A stretch of 53,955 nucleotides of DNA from Terriglobia bacterium (GTDB lineage: Bacteria > Acidobacteriota > Terriglobia > Acidiferrales > UBA7541), in assembly GCA_020073585.1 (NCBI GenBank), contig JAIQEV010000022.1, forward strand, positions 1 through 53,955, in the 5' to 3' direction. This document shows, one piece after another, positions 26,501 through 36,482 of the stretch. Made by a program: the position numbers and the translations under genes. The number at the start of each line of letters is the position of its first letter. Positions within the stretch are counted from its first letter, which is position 1. Under the pieces are notes generated by a model. That model was not told the DNA's origin, ran no database searches, and was given only the letters and a program-made list of their open reading frames with translations.

Positions 26501-28663
26501 TTACGGAGAAGGCGGTTTTGCCTCCTGGCGAGGGCCACCGGCGACCGATTCGCGAATGAGAAGCAAGGAACGCGGAAAGGAGAAATTTCCCGCCGCGTCA
26601 TCAATGACGTTTACCTGACAGGTGTAGAGCCCCGGCTTGAACGACTGGAGCGGCAAATCGATCTGGAAAATGACTGCCTTGCGATCCGGGGCAGACAGCT
26701 CGCTGGCGACAACCGGTTTGGACTCGTATGCTTTCGTTGCCCCCTGCAAGAACTCAATACTGGTCAGAACACGCAGTTCGCCGCGGTTTGCTTTTGCCGG
26801 CGGACTGCTCGCATGCGCTGCCGCTTCGGCGTTCCTGGCCCGCGCGGGTTCGTAGACCTCATATTGCAGGTAGAGGTGCTGATCCTGACGGAAAACATGG
26901 GTCACATTGGGCAGCAGTTCGTACTGGTCTTGAACGAGCGGATTCGGAGCGCCTTTCTTCCCGGCGAAGGGAACCCTTTGACTGCCGAGGACGACGGAAC
27001 TCATCTTCAACAGAGTCTTGCGGAGATCGGGAATCTGGACATCCGTCTCGAACGAGCCCATACGCCCCGTGCGATTCTCGCGAACAATGAACTTCAAGTG
27101 AAAGGAACCCGGCGGCAGAAGGAAGCCCGTGTTGTACTGCACGTTTTTGGAGCGCACCTGCCGCTCCTGGCCGACGGCCAGCTTTACCGTATCGCGAAGG
27201 TGTCCGACGGGGGTCTTTCCGGGCTCGCGCACTTCGCCAATGACGTCGATTGTGGCGCTGTCCTTATCCTTTTCGGAGACAAAGGGAATTTGCGAGCCGG
27301 GAATCACCAGGGAAACAGCGAGATAGTAATGCGCGCCATCTCGGCGGAAATAAGAGGCTCCGGCATAGACGACAACGCCGGTCTGGGGAAGATCCGACGC
27401 CAGTTCGGTCTCCAACTGCTCTTCACGGCTGGCGCGGTTCAGATGCTCGAAATCGCGGTCGGCGTAGTAGCCGAAGCGGTAGTCCAGCTTCACGCCGGGC
27501 CGGCTCACGTTCACGCGCAGACGGCGGAACCGACCATCGCGAGCCTTGTTGCCGCTGGTAAAACCGAGCACGTAATATGCGGAGCTGTCTTTCTGCGCCT
27601 GGGAAAAGACGGCGCTGAAATCGTTGGAATCGAAGAAGGCCTTGCCCCCGGTGTCGGCCGCGAGGGTAGAGAGGGTCTCCTGGGTCGCGGCGTTGGAGTC
27701 AAACTGATCGATCACCGACCTGCCCGAATAGGCCGACACGCCATGCAGGCTGGCCGACTGCGCTTCTCCACCCGGCGGCAGCGCTTCCAAGCCGCGGATG
27801 TCGAGCGGATAGATGGAGACGTTGGCCTTCACCGCAGCGGCCGTCGCGGCACGCAAGGCCGATTGGTTGTCAATATCCGAGCGGCTGATCCCGTTGCTGA
27901 AATAGATGATGGACTTCTTTTGCGGGATCCCGGTGAGAGCGGACATCAGCGATTGCAGGGCCAGCAGCTTGCGGTCCGTGTTGAACTGATTGAAATCCGT
28001 ATCGTCCGCCGCAAAGGAACCGCCGGTTTCCGCGGAGCCTTCCGCGGAGCCGGTAGCGCCATACTCGAAGCCCTGACCCTGCCCGGAGGCGTACGCCGCG
28101 AGCACTCTCAGGATCCGGGTCTTGTCGCCGGTGAAGTCCAGATCCACACGGAGGGATGTGGCCAAGGAGACCAGCGCGACAAGATCCGCGGGGTGCAGAC
28201 TGGTTTCCACAAACTGTTTCGCCGCGCGCACGGAGCGGTCCACCTGTTCGGGGTCCATCCCCGTGAAATCGAAGAACAACAGCAGGAGCCTGCGGTTGCG
28301 CGCGTCAAAGGCAGCGGGCTGCCCCGGCGCCGCGCGCAGCAATGCTTCCGGCGCAGCAGCGCCCGAAACCGCCGCTTGCGATTGCGCGGCCAGCGCAAGC
28401 TCCTCGACATTTTCGATATCGAAGCTTTGAATCCGCTGCGGCTGGCCGTCTTCGGAGAGCGTGAAATCTTCCTTTTTGAGCCCGCGCACCAGGTTGCCCT
28501 GCTTGTCGCGCACGATCACGTTTACCAGCACCAGATCGGAGGTGACACGAATACGATAGCCGGCGTCCGATGGATTCGAGACCTGTTGCGCACGATTGGG
28601 GCGGGGAAACAGAAGCAACACCGCCGCCGCAAGAACCCAAACTGTCTTTCGCATGCTTCCCAT
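26501..28663 (-). CDS. Exported VWFA-related domain protein, acidobacterial type
   Basis: This 720-residue protein has a signal peptide ([20 protein letters not shown]). A region ~35-85 resembles the family's N-terminal strand set ([19 protein letters not shown]). The VWFA-related domain follows at ~115-385, with [15 protein letters not shown] at the metal site (a weakened DxSxS), then [10 protein letters not shown] and [11 protein letters not shown]. The C-terminal ~330 residues form beta-rich segments without catalytic motifs. The family is a common secreted one in Acidobacteriota, function unknown. The ATG at 28663 has AGGAAGAGG nearby. It is the last gene of a receptor/two-component operon (8 bases after the receptor stop). 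Confidence 0.88.
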   Translation of the reverse strand: MGSMRKTVWVLAAAVLLLFPRPNRAQQVSNPSDAGYRIRVTSDLVLVNVIVRDKQGNLVRGLKKEDFTLSEDGQPQRIQSFDIENVEELALAAQSQAAVSGAAAPEALLRAAPGQPAAFDARNRRLLLLFFDFTGMDPEQVDRSVRAAKQFVETSLHPADLVALVSLATSLRVDLDFTGDKTRILRVLAAYASGQGQGFEYGATGSAEGSAETGGSFAADDTDFNQFNTDRKLLALQSLMSALTGIPQKKSIIYFSNGISRSDIDNQSALRAATAAAVKANVSIYPLDIRGLEALPPGGEAQSASLHGVSAYSGRSVIDQFDSNAATQETLSTLAADTGGKAFFDSNDFSAVFSQAQKDSSAYYVLGFTSGNKARDGRFRRLRVNVSRPGVKLDYRFGYYADRDFEHLNRASREEQLETELASDLPQTGVVVYAGASYFRRDGAHYYLAVSLVIPGSQIPFVSEKDKDSATIDVIGEVREPGKTPVGHLRDTVKLAVGQERQVRSKNVQYNTGFLLPPGSFHLKFIVRENRTGRMGSFETDVQIPDLRKTLLKMSSVVLGSQRVPFAGKKGAPNPLVQDQYELLPNVTHVFRQDQHLYLQYEVYEPARARNAEAAAHASSPPAKANRGELRVLTSIEFLQGATKAYESKPVVASELSAPDRKAVIFQIDLPLQSFKPGLYTCQVNVIDDAAGNFSFPRSLLLIRESVAGGPRQEAKPPSP

Positions 28664-28671
28664 GCCTCTTC

Positions 28672-31600
28672 CTAGAAACGGAACCGCGCGATCAACGACA
28701 GGCGCCGCATATTTCCCGCGGCGGTCACCTGGCCGAAGGCCGGCGAGTTCACGACCGTATTGATGGCCGTAAATTGCACCACATTGAAGACATTGTTGGC
28801 CTGGAGGCGAAGCTCCAACGCGCGGAAATCTTTGATCGGGAATGTTTTGCCGAGGGCCATGTTCACTGTCACCTGCCCCGGCCCTTCCAGGATGTCGCGT
28901 CCGGCATTGCCAAACTGGCCCGCGGGCGGGGCGGCGAAAGCGGCGGTGTTGAACCATTCGAGGGTCGTGGGATTCGGCAGGTGTACCGGCGCGCCGGTGT
29001 AGTCCGCGCGGAGAGTTCCGTTCACGCCGGCGCTGACGTCCGTAAAGCTGCCGAGCACGCGGGGCGTAAAGGGGAGTCCCGAGGCAATGGTGAAGTCCCC
29101 GCTCCATTGCCAGCCGCTCAGAACGCGGGCCCAGCGGCCGTTTTGCACGAAGCGCTTGTTGGCGCCGAACGGCAGCTCGTAGATCCAATTGCCGGTGAAT
29201 CTGTGGCGCTGATCAAAACTCGACAGCCCGCGTTCCGCCGCCAGATCCTGGTCATTCTGCGCGACGACGACCGCGCCGCCCCCGATGGATGAGGCATTGT
29301 CGATGGACTTCGCGAAGACGTATGTGCCGCCGATCGCCAGGCCGCCCTGCAGGCGCTTGCGGGCGCTGAGGGTAGCCGCATGAAGAACGGAATTCGCCGC
29401 GGAAGATTCGAAGAGGAAGGGCTGTACGCCGGGAATGCGGAGCGTGCCATCGGGATTGCGATTGGGGGCGCGCTGCAGATCGAGATGCGTTCCCTTGGCG
29501 CCGTTGTAGCCGATATTGAAGATGATGCCGCGGGGGAGTTCGCGCTGGATATTCAGATTCCACAATTGCACGTATCCCAAGCGGTAGTTCTTATCGACGG
29601 CGAAGTTGTTGGTGACCGAGCCCGGCGGCAGCGGAGGAAATCCATTGGCAAGGGTGAGCGGGTTGAAGAGATTGCTGCTATTCGTGGAAGAGACGGCAAA
29701 GGGGGGCTGAAAAGCGAAATTCTGGATGATGTTGGCGTACTGCGCGAGGTTGTAGTTGATCCCGTAGCCCGCGCGGACAACGGTCTGCTTCGCCGGCTTC
29801 CAGGCAATCCCGATGCGCGGCGCGAAGTTATTGCGATCCGGCTCGAGCAAAGCAGCCGGGAAGGCCCCCGTGAACGGGCCGTTCTGCCCCGGCAAAACCG
29901 GGGCGACGGCGGTAAAGTCCGGAGCGACATCGAGATTCGCAATTCGGCCGTGGGCCTCGGCGAACGGGCCGTTGTACTCATAGCGCAGGCCCAGATTCAG
30001 GGTCAGGCCGGGGAGGACGCGGAAATCGTCCTGCGCGTAGAGGTCCCAGGCGTTGGCGCGAAAATCGTAGGAGTTTGCGCCGGTCTGAAGAGCGGTGAGC
30101 TGCGGCAGGCCCAGCAGAAAATCGGCAAAATCGTAGCCCGTGCCGCGCACCGCGGCGCCGTTGACGTACTGGGCGGTGGCAAAACCGGTAAACGTGAAGC
30201 TGCCGTTGGCGTTGCGCGCCGCGTGGAAACTCTGCAAAATCCGCCGGAGGTCGCCGCCGAACCGGAAATTGTGCTTTCCGCGGTTCCAGGAAATAAAATC
30301 GGCGAGCGTGTAGGTCTGATCGAGACGGCGTTGCGGAGCGGGATCGTTCAGGCCCGCAAGGTGCGAAAAGCTGAGCGCCGGAATTCCCCAAGCAAAGGGA
30401 TCCGCGGACACCCCGCCGACGCCCGCATCGCCAGCCACATTCCGGACGAAGGAATAAAGATTCGACGACGAAGTGTGCAGATGGTTGTAATTGAAGCGCA
30501 GGCTGTTGGTGATTTTTCCCTTGCCGTAGGTATAGTTCGCGTTGGCGTTCAGCCCCTGGGTGTTGGAGCTTCCCGCCAGGGAGGGAAAGAGGCCCGCGCT
30601 GTTGCTGGAGTTCCGCGAGTAGTTCCCGCCGAAGCTGAGATTATTCTGCGCGCGGCGTGCGTTCCCGCCAGCTCCTCCCCCGCCGCCAAAGCGGCCAAAC
30701 CCCGGTCCTCCTCCGGAGCCGAAATTGTGCACCAGGCGGAGAATAAAGGTATCCGCATTGCTGTCCACAGAAGTCACATAGCGAAAGTTTTGCGCATTTC
30801 CCGGCAGGTTCGGCAAGGGAACGAATTGGAGAAGCGACTGCGCCGGCAGACTGATGCTTCCAGCCGGAATCCGATTGCCGGCAAACGGCAAGCCCGTAGC
30901 CGGATCGAAAATCTGCACGGGCGCGCCATTGTTCAATTGCGTCGCCGAGAAATCGCCGGAGCGTTCGGCCGGGGTGGGAACGGTCGAGAGAGCATCATAG
31001 GGGTTGCGGCCGCGGCTGCCGGTCCAACCCAGAAAAAAGAAATTCTTTTTGCTGCCGTCGTAAATCTTCGGAATCTTCAAGGGGCCGCCGACAAAGGCGC
31101 CGAAGCGCATGGTGTCGTAGGCGGCCTTGGGCGTTTGGAGCCCCGTCAGCGAATACGGTCTGGCGTCGAAAAGCGAATTTCCGCCGCTGAAAAAGAGCGT
31201 GCCGTGTGGCTGGTTGCTGTCGAATCCCCGCGGCATGCGGGAGAGCACAAATGGGCCGCGCCCGCCGGGTCCGCCGGGCCCGCCGCCAAATCCGTCCCCG
31301 CCGGGCATCCCTCCTTCGCGCTGGGCGTGCTCGCGAAATTCGCGCACGCGGTCCTGGATCTCTTCTTCGCTTCCGGAACCAAAATCCTGCGTGCGGCCCA
31401 TCGCGCCGGTAATGCTGACCGATTCCGCCGGGACTTCCGCCCCTCCGGCATTGAACGGCAACGCGGAGAGATCGCCCGGATTTTCCCCCGGCGCGTTCTG
31501 GCCGGCGCCGAGTCCTGGCGCGGCCCCCATGCCTCCGAGCGCAGCGAGCGTATTCTCGATGGGGACACTCTGAAATCCCCGGCTGGAACGGGGGGCCAGG

Positions 31601-31989
31601 GAGTTGCTCGCCGGCGATTGCTGTTCTTGCGGGATGCGCGAGGCGAGGAGCAATTCAACATCCAGCTTTGCCGCCGCGCTCTGCGGATTGACGAGGACTT
31701 CCTGGGTTTGCACGGCAAAGCCGACGAATTCCACTTTCACCACATAGCGTCCGCGGCCAAGGCCCGTGAAGGTGAAATCCCCGTTCAGTGCAGTAACCGT
31801 GATGAATTTCTTTCCGCTCAGTGTGTTTGAGGCGGTTACGGTGACACCGGGAAGAGGCGTCTTTCCCGCGCGGACTGTGCCGGAGATTTCATAGCCGGCC
31901 GGCGGAGGAGCGGGCTGCGCCTCCTGCGCGAGCGTGGAGGAGCCCCGCACGCCGGCGCACAGCAAAAGCGCGAGGAGAATCCGCCTCAC
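28672..31989 (-). CDS. TonB-dependent receptor-like outer-membrane protein with Gly-rich insert
   Basis: This 1105-residue protein has a signal peptide (RRILLALLLCAGVRGSSTLAQ), a carboxypeptidase-regulatory-like domain at ~33-115, and then an unusual low-complexity linker with Gly/Pro-rich stretches around 225-245. A second Gly-rich insert lies near 430. A beta-barrel ends at RLSLIARFRF. A canonical plug is hard to see. The start is GTG, overlapping the upstream TGA by four bases, so it is translated with the DUF5666-like gene. Import or binding of an unknown ligand is likely; the neighbouring kinase may sense its occupancy (inference). Confidence 0.9.
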   Translation of the reverse strand: MRRILLALLLCAGVRGSSTLAQEAQPAPPPAGYEISGTVRAGKTPLPGVTVTASNTLSGKKFITVTALNGDFTFTGLGRGRYVVKVEFVGFAVQTQEVLVNPQSAAAKLDVELLLASRIPQEQQSPASNSLAPRSSRGFQSVPIENTLAALGGMGAAPGLGAGQNAPGENPGDLSALPFNAGGAEVPAESVSITGAMGRTQDFGSGSEEEIQDRVREFREHAQREGGMPGGDGFGGGPGGPGGRGPFVLSRMPRGFDSNQPHGTLFFSGGNSLFDARPYSLTGLQTPKAAYDTMRFGAFVGGPLKIPKIYDGSKKNFFFLGWTGSRGRNPYDALSTVPTPAERSGDFSATQLNNGAPVQIFDPATGLPFAGNRIPAGSISLPAQSLLQFVPLPNLPGNAQNFRYVTSVDSNADTFILRLVHNFGSGGGPGFGRFGGGGGAGGNARRAQNNLSFGGNYSRNSSNSAGLFPSLAGSSNTQGLNANANYTYGKGKITNSLRFNYNHLHTSSSNLYSFVRNVAGDAGVGGVSADPFAWGIPALSFSHLAGLNDPAPQRRLDQTYTLADFISWNRGKHNFRFGGDLRRILQSFHAARNANGSFTFTGFATAQYVNGAAVRGTGYDFADFLLGLPQLTALQTGANSYDFRANAWDLYAQDDFRVLPGLTLNLGLRYEYNGPFAEAHGRIANLDVAPDFTAVAPVLPGQNGPFTGAFPAALLEPDRNNFAPRIGIAWKPAKQTVVRAGYGINYNLAQYANIIQNFAFQPPFAVSSTNSSNLFNPLTLANGFPPLPPGSVTNNFAVDKNYRLGYVQLWNLNIQRELPRGIIFNIGYNGAKGTHLDLQRAPNRNPDGTLRIPGVQPFLFESSAANSVLHAATLSARKRLQGGLAIGGTYVFAKSIDNASSIGGGAVVVAQNDQDLAAERGLSSFDQRHRFTGNWIYELPFGANKRFVQNGRWARVLSGWQWSGDFTIASGLPFTPRVLGSFTDVSAGVNGTLRADYTGAPVHLPNPTTLEWFNTAAFAAPPAGQFGNAGRDILEGPGQVTVNMALGKTFPIKDFRALELRLQANNVFNVVQFTAINTVVNSPAFGQVTAAGNMRRLSLIARFRF

Positions 31990-32723
31990 CGGGGAAGCTC
32001 CTGGGGTTTTGGCGGAATCGCGGAGGCTGGCGGCGCCTGGCCGCGTCCCGGTCCGAATCCACCCATTTCCTGCATTCTCTTCCAGCGCTCCGGGCTCACC
32101 AGCATGAGCATTTTGGGGACAAAAACGTCCCCTTGCAGGGCCCCGCGCGCAACGAGGTGATCGCCGGCATGGAGGTCGGCAAACGTAATGCTCTCCTGCC
32201 CCTGGCGAAAAGAGGTTTCTTCATTGGGCTGGATCGGCTGCGAAACACCGTCGATGCGCAGAACATTGATTTTCGGCGCTTCCAGGCTCGTCACCTCGCC
32301 GGCCACAAAATCCCTGCCCAGGGTTCCCATCGGCGCGCCGGGAGCGCCCGGTCCGCCTGCTGCGCGGGCCCCGACCATCTGCGCGGTCCACGTGTGATCG
32401 GGATTTTCTTCACCGCGGACAAAGACGACATCGCCGGTTTTAAAATCGGCGGGCTTCGCGGTCTCGCGGTCCTTGCGGAATTGCGTCTGCGCGGTCAGCT
32501 TGACCGTCACGGTGCCGCCGTCCGGCCGGGTCAGCTCCAGGGAATCCGCATGGATCGCGGCGATCTTGCCAAACAGGGGTCTTCCCCTTTCCTCGGCAGC
32601 GTCTCGACGCGGCGGCGGGGCCGCTTCCCGTTCCGGCGCGGCTTGCTGCGCGTCCTGGGCAGATACCCCCACGGTCAGTATCAGCAAACTCCACAACGCC
32701 CAACCGATCGGTCGCTTCCACAT
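31986..32723 (-). CDS. Exported DUF5666-like protein
   Basis: This 245-residue protein has a signal peptide (WALWSLLILTVGVSAQ). Two tandem small beta-barrel units run at ~55-125 (GKIAAIHADSLELTR, GDVVFVRGE) and ~140-215 (GEVTSLEAPKINVLRIDG, HAGDHLVARGAL), as in DUF5666 proteins. The C-terminus is Pro/Gly-rich. The role is unknown; such domains resemble small-ligand or nucleic-acid binding folds. The ATG at 32723 is chosen because AAGGAG precedes it by six bases. It lies 10 bases after the histidine kinase stop and overlaps the receptor gene. Confidence 0.78.
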   Translation of the reverse strand: MWKRPIGWALWSLLILTVGVSAQDAQQAAPEREAAPPPRRDAAEERGRPLFGKIAAIHADSLELTRPDGGTVTVKLTAQTQFRKDRETAKPADFKTGDVVFVRGEENPDHTWTAQMVGARAAGGPGAPGAPMGTLGRDFVAGEVTSLEAPKINVLRIDGVSQPIQPNEETSFRQGQESITFADLHAGDHLVARGALQGDVFVPKMLMLVSPERWKRMQEMGGFGPGRGQAPPASAIPPKPQELPR

Positions 32724-32733
32724 CGCGCACTCC

Positions 32734-34158
32734 TTACACAACTTCCGTTCCGGTCCGGTTGACCGGCAATTCGAGGGTTATGACCAGACCCCCGTCCGGT
32801 GCATTGGCAGCCGTGACATTCCCTCCGTGCAGACGAAAAGTGCGCTGGGTGATGGCCAGGCCCAGACCGGCGCTGTCGGATCTTTGCTGGGCCGCATCGG
32901 GGACGCGGTGAAAGGGTTGAAACAGCTCGGCGAGAGCATCTTCCGGCACTCCCGCACCGTGATCGCGCACTTGGATGAGAGCCCGCGGACCGCTCTGCGA
33001 GCGCCGGGACACGAGGGTAATCTCGACGTTGGTGCCTTCCGCGGTGTAGCGCACGGCATTGCGGACAACGTTTTCGATCGCGCCGCGGAGCATTTCTCGC
33101 GCCCCCTCCACCTGGCACTCAAGAGCGGAATGAAACGTGACCGTGCAATTGCGGTCGCGCGCTTCGTAGTCGCCGTCCGCAGCAACTTCCTGCAGGAGAG
33201 TCCCCAAATCAAAAACCTCTTTTCGCTGCAGGTCGACGCCGCTATCCACACGCGCCAAGGCCAGCAATTGACCGATCAAGGTGTTGAGCCGGTCGGTCTC
33301 GCGCTCGATGCGGTTCAAGTGTTCCACCGCCTCCGGAGCGGCGCGGCGGCGCGCCAGCCCCAGGGCGAGGTTCAAGCGAGAGAGCGGCGAGCGCAGCTCG
33401 TGCGAGACGTCGGCCAGGAGATTGCGCTGCGCGGTGATCAGGGCTTCGATGCGCTCGGCCATGCGATTGAAATCCCGAGCGAGTTCGGCGAGTTCGTCCC
33501 GCCGATTGAGCACGTGGCCATCCACGCGCACACCCAGGTGTTCATTGGCGATCTCGCGCGTGGCTAGGCGAAGTTTGCCGATGGGACTGGCGATGTGCCT
33601 TGCCAGCCAGAAGCAGAAGATTCCAGCCACGAGCAGAACGGCAACCAGGCGCATGATTCCTTCCCGATCCAGGTCCGCAAACAGAAATCGGGAAAGGGAA
33701 CGGGGCACCATCGCCCGCGGGGGAAAAGCCGTTACAAACAGATAGGGCCGCCCGCTGGGGCCCGCCGTCAATTCCGCAGCGACTCTCTCCTGCGTAAAGA
33801 AACGGGGCTGGCCGCCGGGAGATTGGCGCGCCTCGGCAAGAACGCGCAGAACCCGGTCGGGAGCCTGCCGGCCAAGAACTTCCCGGCCAGCTTCGTCGAA
33901 GAGATAGTCGCGGACGGAGTCTCTGCGCTCACGTTCGGGGGAGCTCAGATACTTCTCGAGAGCGGATGCTCCATCGCGGTCATAAAGCTCGGCGGTCCGC
34001 TGGGCGCGCAATTCCAGAATGGGCGCGTAGCGTTGCCGCCATCGTTCGTCTTCGGCTGAGCGCGAGTGCGTCAAGGCCGTGGAAGCAATCAACGTCGCGC
34101 TCACCAGAACCATTCCCAGCCAGAACCAGAGAAAGATTTTGTAAAAGAGACGGCGCAT
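32734..34158 (-). CDS. Sensor histidine kinase, CpxA/EnvZ-like
   Basis: This 474-residue inner-membrane kinase has two transmembrane segments (~8-28, 169-187) around a ~140-residue periplasmic sensor. A HAMP domain lies at ~188-240, the H-box LLADVSHELRSPLSRLNLA has phospho-acceptor His253, and the ATPase domain spans ~350-470 (N-box IENVVRNAVRYT; G-box VRDHGAGVP and AGLGLAI). It should autophosphorylate and pass phosphate to the response regulator encoded directly upstream; the two genes abut with no gap. It is the second gene of a five-gene operon ending in the VWFA protein, which suggests it monitors the envelope or that receptor system. Confidence 0.94.
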   Translation of the reverse strand: MRRLFYKIFLWFWLGMVLVSATLIASTALTHSRSAEDERWRQRYAPILELRAQRTAELYDRDGASALEKYLSSPERERRDSVRDYLFDEAGREVLGRQAPDRVLRVLAEARQSPGGQPRFFTQERVAAELTAGPSGRPYLFVTAFPPRAMVPRSLSRFLFADLDREGIMRLVAVLLVAGIFCFWLARHIASPIGKLRLATREIANEHLGVRVDGHVLNRRDELAELARDFNRMAERIEALITAQRNLLADVSHELRSPLSRLNLALGLARRRAAPEAVEHLNRIERETDRLNTLIGQLLALARVDSGVDLQRKEVFDLGTLLQEVAADGDYEARDRNCTVTFHSALECQVEGAREMLRGAIENVVRNAVRYTAEGTNVEITLVSRRSQSGPRALIQVRDHGAGVPEDALAELFQPFHRVPDAAQQRSDSAGLGLAITQRTFRLHGGNVTAANAPDGGLVITLELPVNRTGTEVV

Positions 34159-34902
34159 CTAGCTTCCATCCCCGCGCGAGTTGCAGGACATGGCATACAG
34201 ATATCCGATGCCCCGAATGCCCTTGATGCGCTCGGAGCCATCCGGCCTCGCGCCCAGCTTCCGGCGAAGGTTGCTGACGTGCACATCGAGGCTGCGGTCA
34301 AACGGGGAAAATTCGCGGCCCAACACGGTCCGGACGATCTCCTCGCGCGGGAGAATGCGCCCTGCCGATTTCAGAAAAGCCTCGAGGAGATCGAACTCGA
34401 CGGTGGTAAGCTCCACTTCCTGTTCGCCGCGCCGAACGATCCTGGCTCCTTTATCCAACTCGAGGTCTTCGACGATCAGGAGTTCGGCAGGACCCGGGCG
34501 CATTCCCGCCGGAGCGGGCCTGGAACGGCGGAGGATCGCTTCGATCCGCGCGGAGAGTTCTCTGGGATTGAAGGGCTTGGGCAAGTAGTCGTCCGCACCC
34601 ATCTCCAAACCCAGGATGCGGTCCTGCTCATCGCCCCGGGCGGTCAGCATCAAAACCGGAACGGGAGACTGGGCGCGCACAAGGCGGAGAACTTCAAAGC
34701 CCTTCATGTCCGGGAGCATCACATCCAGCACCACGATGGCGTGTTCACCGGAGAGCGCGCGCTCCACCCCTTTCGCGCCGCTATGCACGGCATCAACCGC
34801 GAATCCATCCTGGGCTAGGTATTGAGAGATGAGGTGGCACAACTCCACGTCGTCGTCCACCAAGAGAACGCGAGGACCCGGCAGGCCGGCAGAATGTCTC
34901 AT
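34159..34902 (-). CDS. OmpR-family response regulator (CpxR-like)
   Basis: This 247-residue DNA-binding regulator has a receiver domain (residues 11-125) with acidic cluster Asp16-18, phosphoacceptor Asp60 (VVLDVMLP), Thr87 and Lys109. A winged-helix DNA-binding domain follows at ~150-238 (LTTVEFDLLEAFLK; DRSLDVHVSNLRRKLG; IKGIRGIGYLYA). The ATG at 34902 is preferred over an in-frame TTG at 34947. The stop abuts the kinase start. As first gene of the kinase-receptor-VWFA operon it probably autoregulates; no operator could be confirmed in the upstream DNA. Confidence 0.94.
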   Translation of the reverse strand: MRHSAGLPGPRVLLVDDDVELCHLISQYLAQDGFAVDAVHSGAKGVERALSGEHAIVVLDVMLPDMKGFEVLRLVRAQSPVPVLMLTARGDEQDRILGLEMGADDYLPKPFNPRELSARIEAILRRSRPAPAGMRPGPAELLIVEDLELDKGARIVRRGEQEVELTTVEFDLLEAFLKSAGRILPREEIVRTVLGREFSPFDRSLDVHVSNLRRKLGARPDGSERIKGIRGIGYLYAMSCNSRGDGS

Positions 34903-35607
34903 CTGGGCGCCCGATTCAATTTTCGTCTGACTGTTGACCGTATTCAAGTGACGCAGCGCAATTCTAGCCCGCGTTGCGTTCCCGCGACCGTCAAGAATTG
35001 TTAAGCTCCGCGGGCTTTGGCTGACGAATCTTTACCAAGCACTTACCAATTCCAGGCATCTGTTTTTTGCGTTTGTGTTCTAACTAGGGGGCGTGGAAGA
35101 TGCGGCTGGCAGAAAGCGAGAAGGACCATCTACACATTCCTGACATTGCTGGTTGCGGAAAGCGGAGACCCGGGCGAGCTTCGGCTGGTAACCGACGTCT
35201 TCCTGATGGTGGTGCTCTGCGCCTGGATCTTGATTCTTACTGCGCCGTTCTGGGGCCTGGGTATCATCTATTGGGGCTTGCACAGAGGGTCGAAGCGGAG
35301 CCGGGAAAACCGTGAACAACCGGCGATTTGTTTTGAAAATGAATCCCAGAGCCGGAGGGTTTCCGATTCCTGCGCTGTTGACGGGCAGTTCTTGCCGGGG
35401 GAGTCCAGGCGGATGGGGCCGTTACCGCCCACCGGCACGCAAGCCGGGAAGCAGGAGAAGCAAACGCACAGCGAAATGACGCTGGAACCAGTCCTTCAGC
35501 GGCCGCGAGCCCGCGGGCAGAGTTGCGGCAAGTAACGCGTTCATGGCTTGCGGAAGAAAAGTTTTGACGGGATTACAATAATTTTTCCGGGCGCCGATCA
35601 TCTCGTT
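34903..35607. other. 705-bp region between divergent/convergent genes, no well-supported gene
   Basis: A plus-strand frame from a TTG at 35017 to 35535 (172 codons) includes one credible membrane segment (FLMVVLCAWILILTAPFWGL), but it has no ribosome site, starts at TTG and has an ordinary-looking tail. It could be a small membrane protein or chance. The right end also has no evident terminator. The left part must hold the promoter of the response-regulator operon; I saw no convincing -35/-10 pair. Confidence 0.5.
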
Positions 35608-36432
35608 TCAAGCCTGGGGTTCCGGCTGGTGAGCGCCGCGATATCGAGGAGAACGATCGGGCCTCAGATGGTCCGCGCGAGCCTGCACCACGACGATGAG
35701 GCGCGAGGGGCAGTTGCGCGCGGGCCGCAGCGTGGCCGCGTCGTACACCCCGCGGATGACGAATCCCGCATCGAGGAGCCAGCGTCCGATTTCGCGGGGC
35801 GCATAGGCGCGCTCGCGATGAACTTCGACCGCCGGCGGGGAATGCGCGGCCCACCGCTCCACGATCAGGATGGAGAGCAGGCGCCTGGGCGGATCCCAGT
35901 GGATGCGCTGTTGAAGTTCCCGCCCGCAATGGCGATACCGGCGCACCCAGGTTCGGCGTCCCGCGAGCGGCTGGCAAGGCGTGACGAAGTCAAAAATGAA
36001 CCAGCCGCCCGGCCGGAGATTTTCCGCGACGCGGCAGAAGAGCCGGCGCACTTCGTCTCTGTGCACCAGGTGGTTCAACGTGTCGAAGTTAGCGGTGATG
36101 AGATCCACCGGCTGCGGCAAACGCAGACAACGGATGTCCTGTTCGAGGAACTGGACCGCGCTGCCGCAACAGTTTCCCCGGGCCACGCGCAGCATTTCGC
36201 GCGACCGGTCCACCGCAAAAACCGGCACGCGCCAGCAAGCGGCCAGGTAGCGGGCAAACAGGCCGGTGCCGCAACCCAGATCGGCGGCGGACCGAAAACG
36301 GATCGCGTACCGGCGGACGAGAAATCGAAAGGCGTGACGCGTGCGGAGAAAATTCGGAACGCCAAGCGCGGCGTCGTAGCTGCGCGCCAGACGACTGTAG
36401 GGCCGAAAAACCGGGAAAGTCTTCGACGTCAT
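35608..36432 (-). CDS. Class I SAM-dependent methyltransferase
   Basis: This 274-residue protein has a Rossmann-type fold. Motif I is AADLGCGTGLFARYLA at ~49-65, followed by VFAVDRSREML (motif II), QDIRCLRLPQPVDLITANFD (motif IV region), and LRPGGWFIFDFVT (motif V/VI). The substrate is unknown; the substrate half is short and Arg-rich. The ATG at 36432 is chosen because GAAGGA lies seven bases upstream. It lies 50 bases downstream of the phospholipase-like gene and may be the last gene of the 36.5-47.6 kb cluster or independent of it. Confidence 0.88.
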   Translation of the reverse strand: MTSKTFPVFRPYSRLARSYDAALGVPNFLRTRHAFRFLVRRYAIRFRSAADLGCGTGLFARYLAACWRVPVFAVDRSREMLRVARGNCCGSAVQFLEQDIRCLRLPQPVDLITANFDTLNHLVHRDEVRRLFCRVAENLRPGGWFIFDFVTPCQPLAGRRTWVRRYRHCGRELQQRIHWDPPRRLLSILIVERWAAHSPPAVEVHRERAYAPREIGRWLLDAGFVIRGVYDAATLRPARNCPSRLIVVVQARADHLRPDRSPRYRGAHQPEPQA

Positions 36433-36482
36433 CCGCGATTCCTTCAGGCCCTCCCCGGCAGGCGGGAAGCCCGGAAACATCA

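Noticed and set aside
29380-31830. 816-codon plus-strand frame opposite the receptor gene
   Set aside because: It has no domain and no ribosome site; the receptor frame has clear TonB-receptor features.
35017-35535. 172-codon gene with one membrane segment
   Set aside because: It starts at TTG, has no ribosome site and no conserved pattern; kept only as a note in the intergenic entry.
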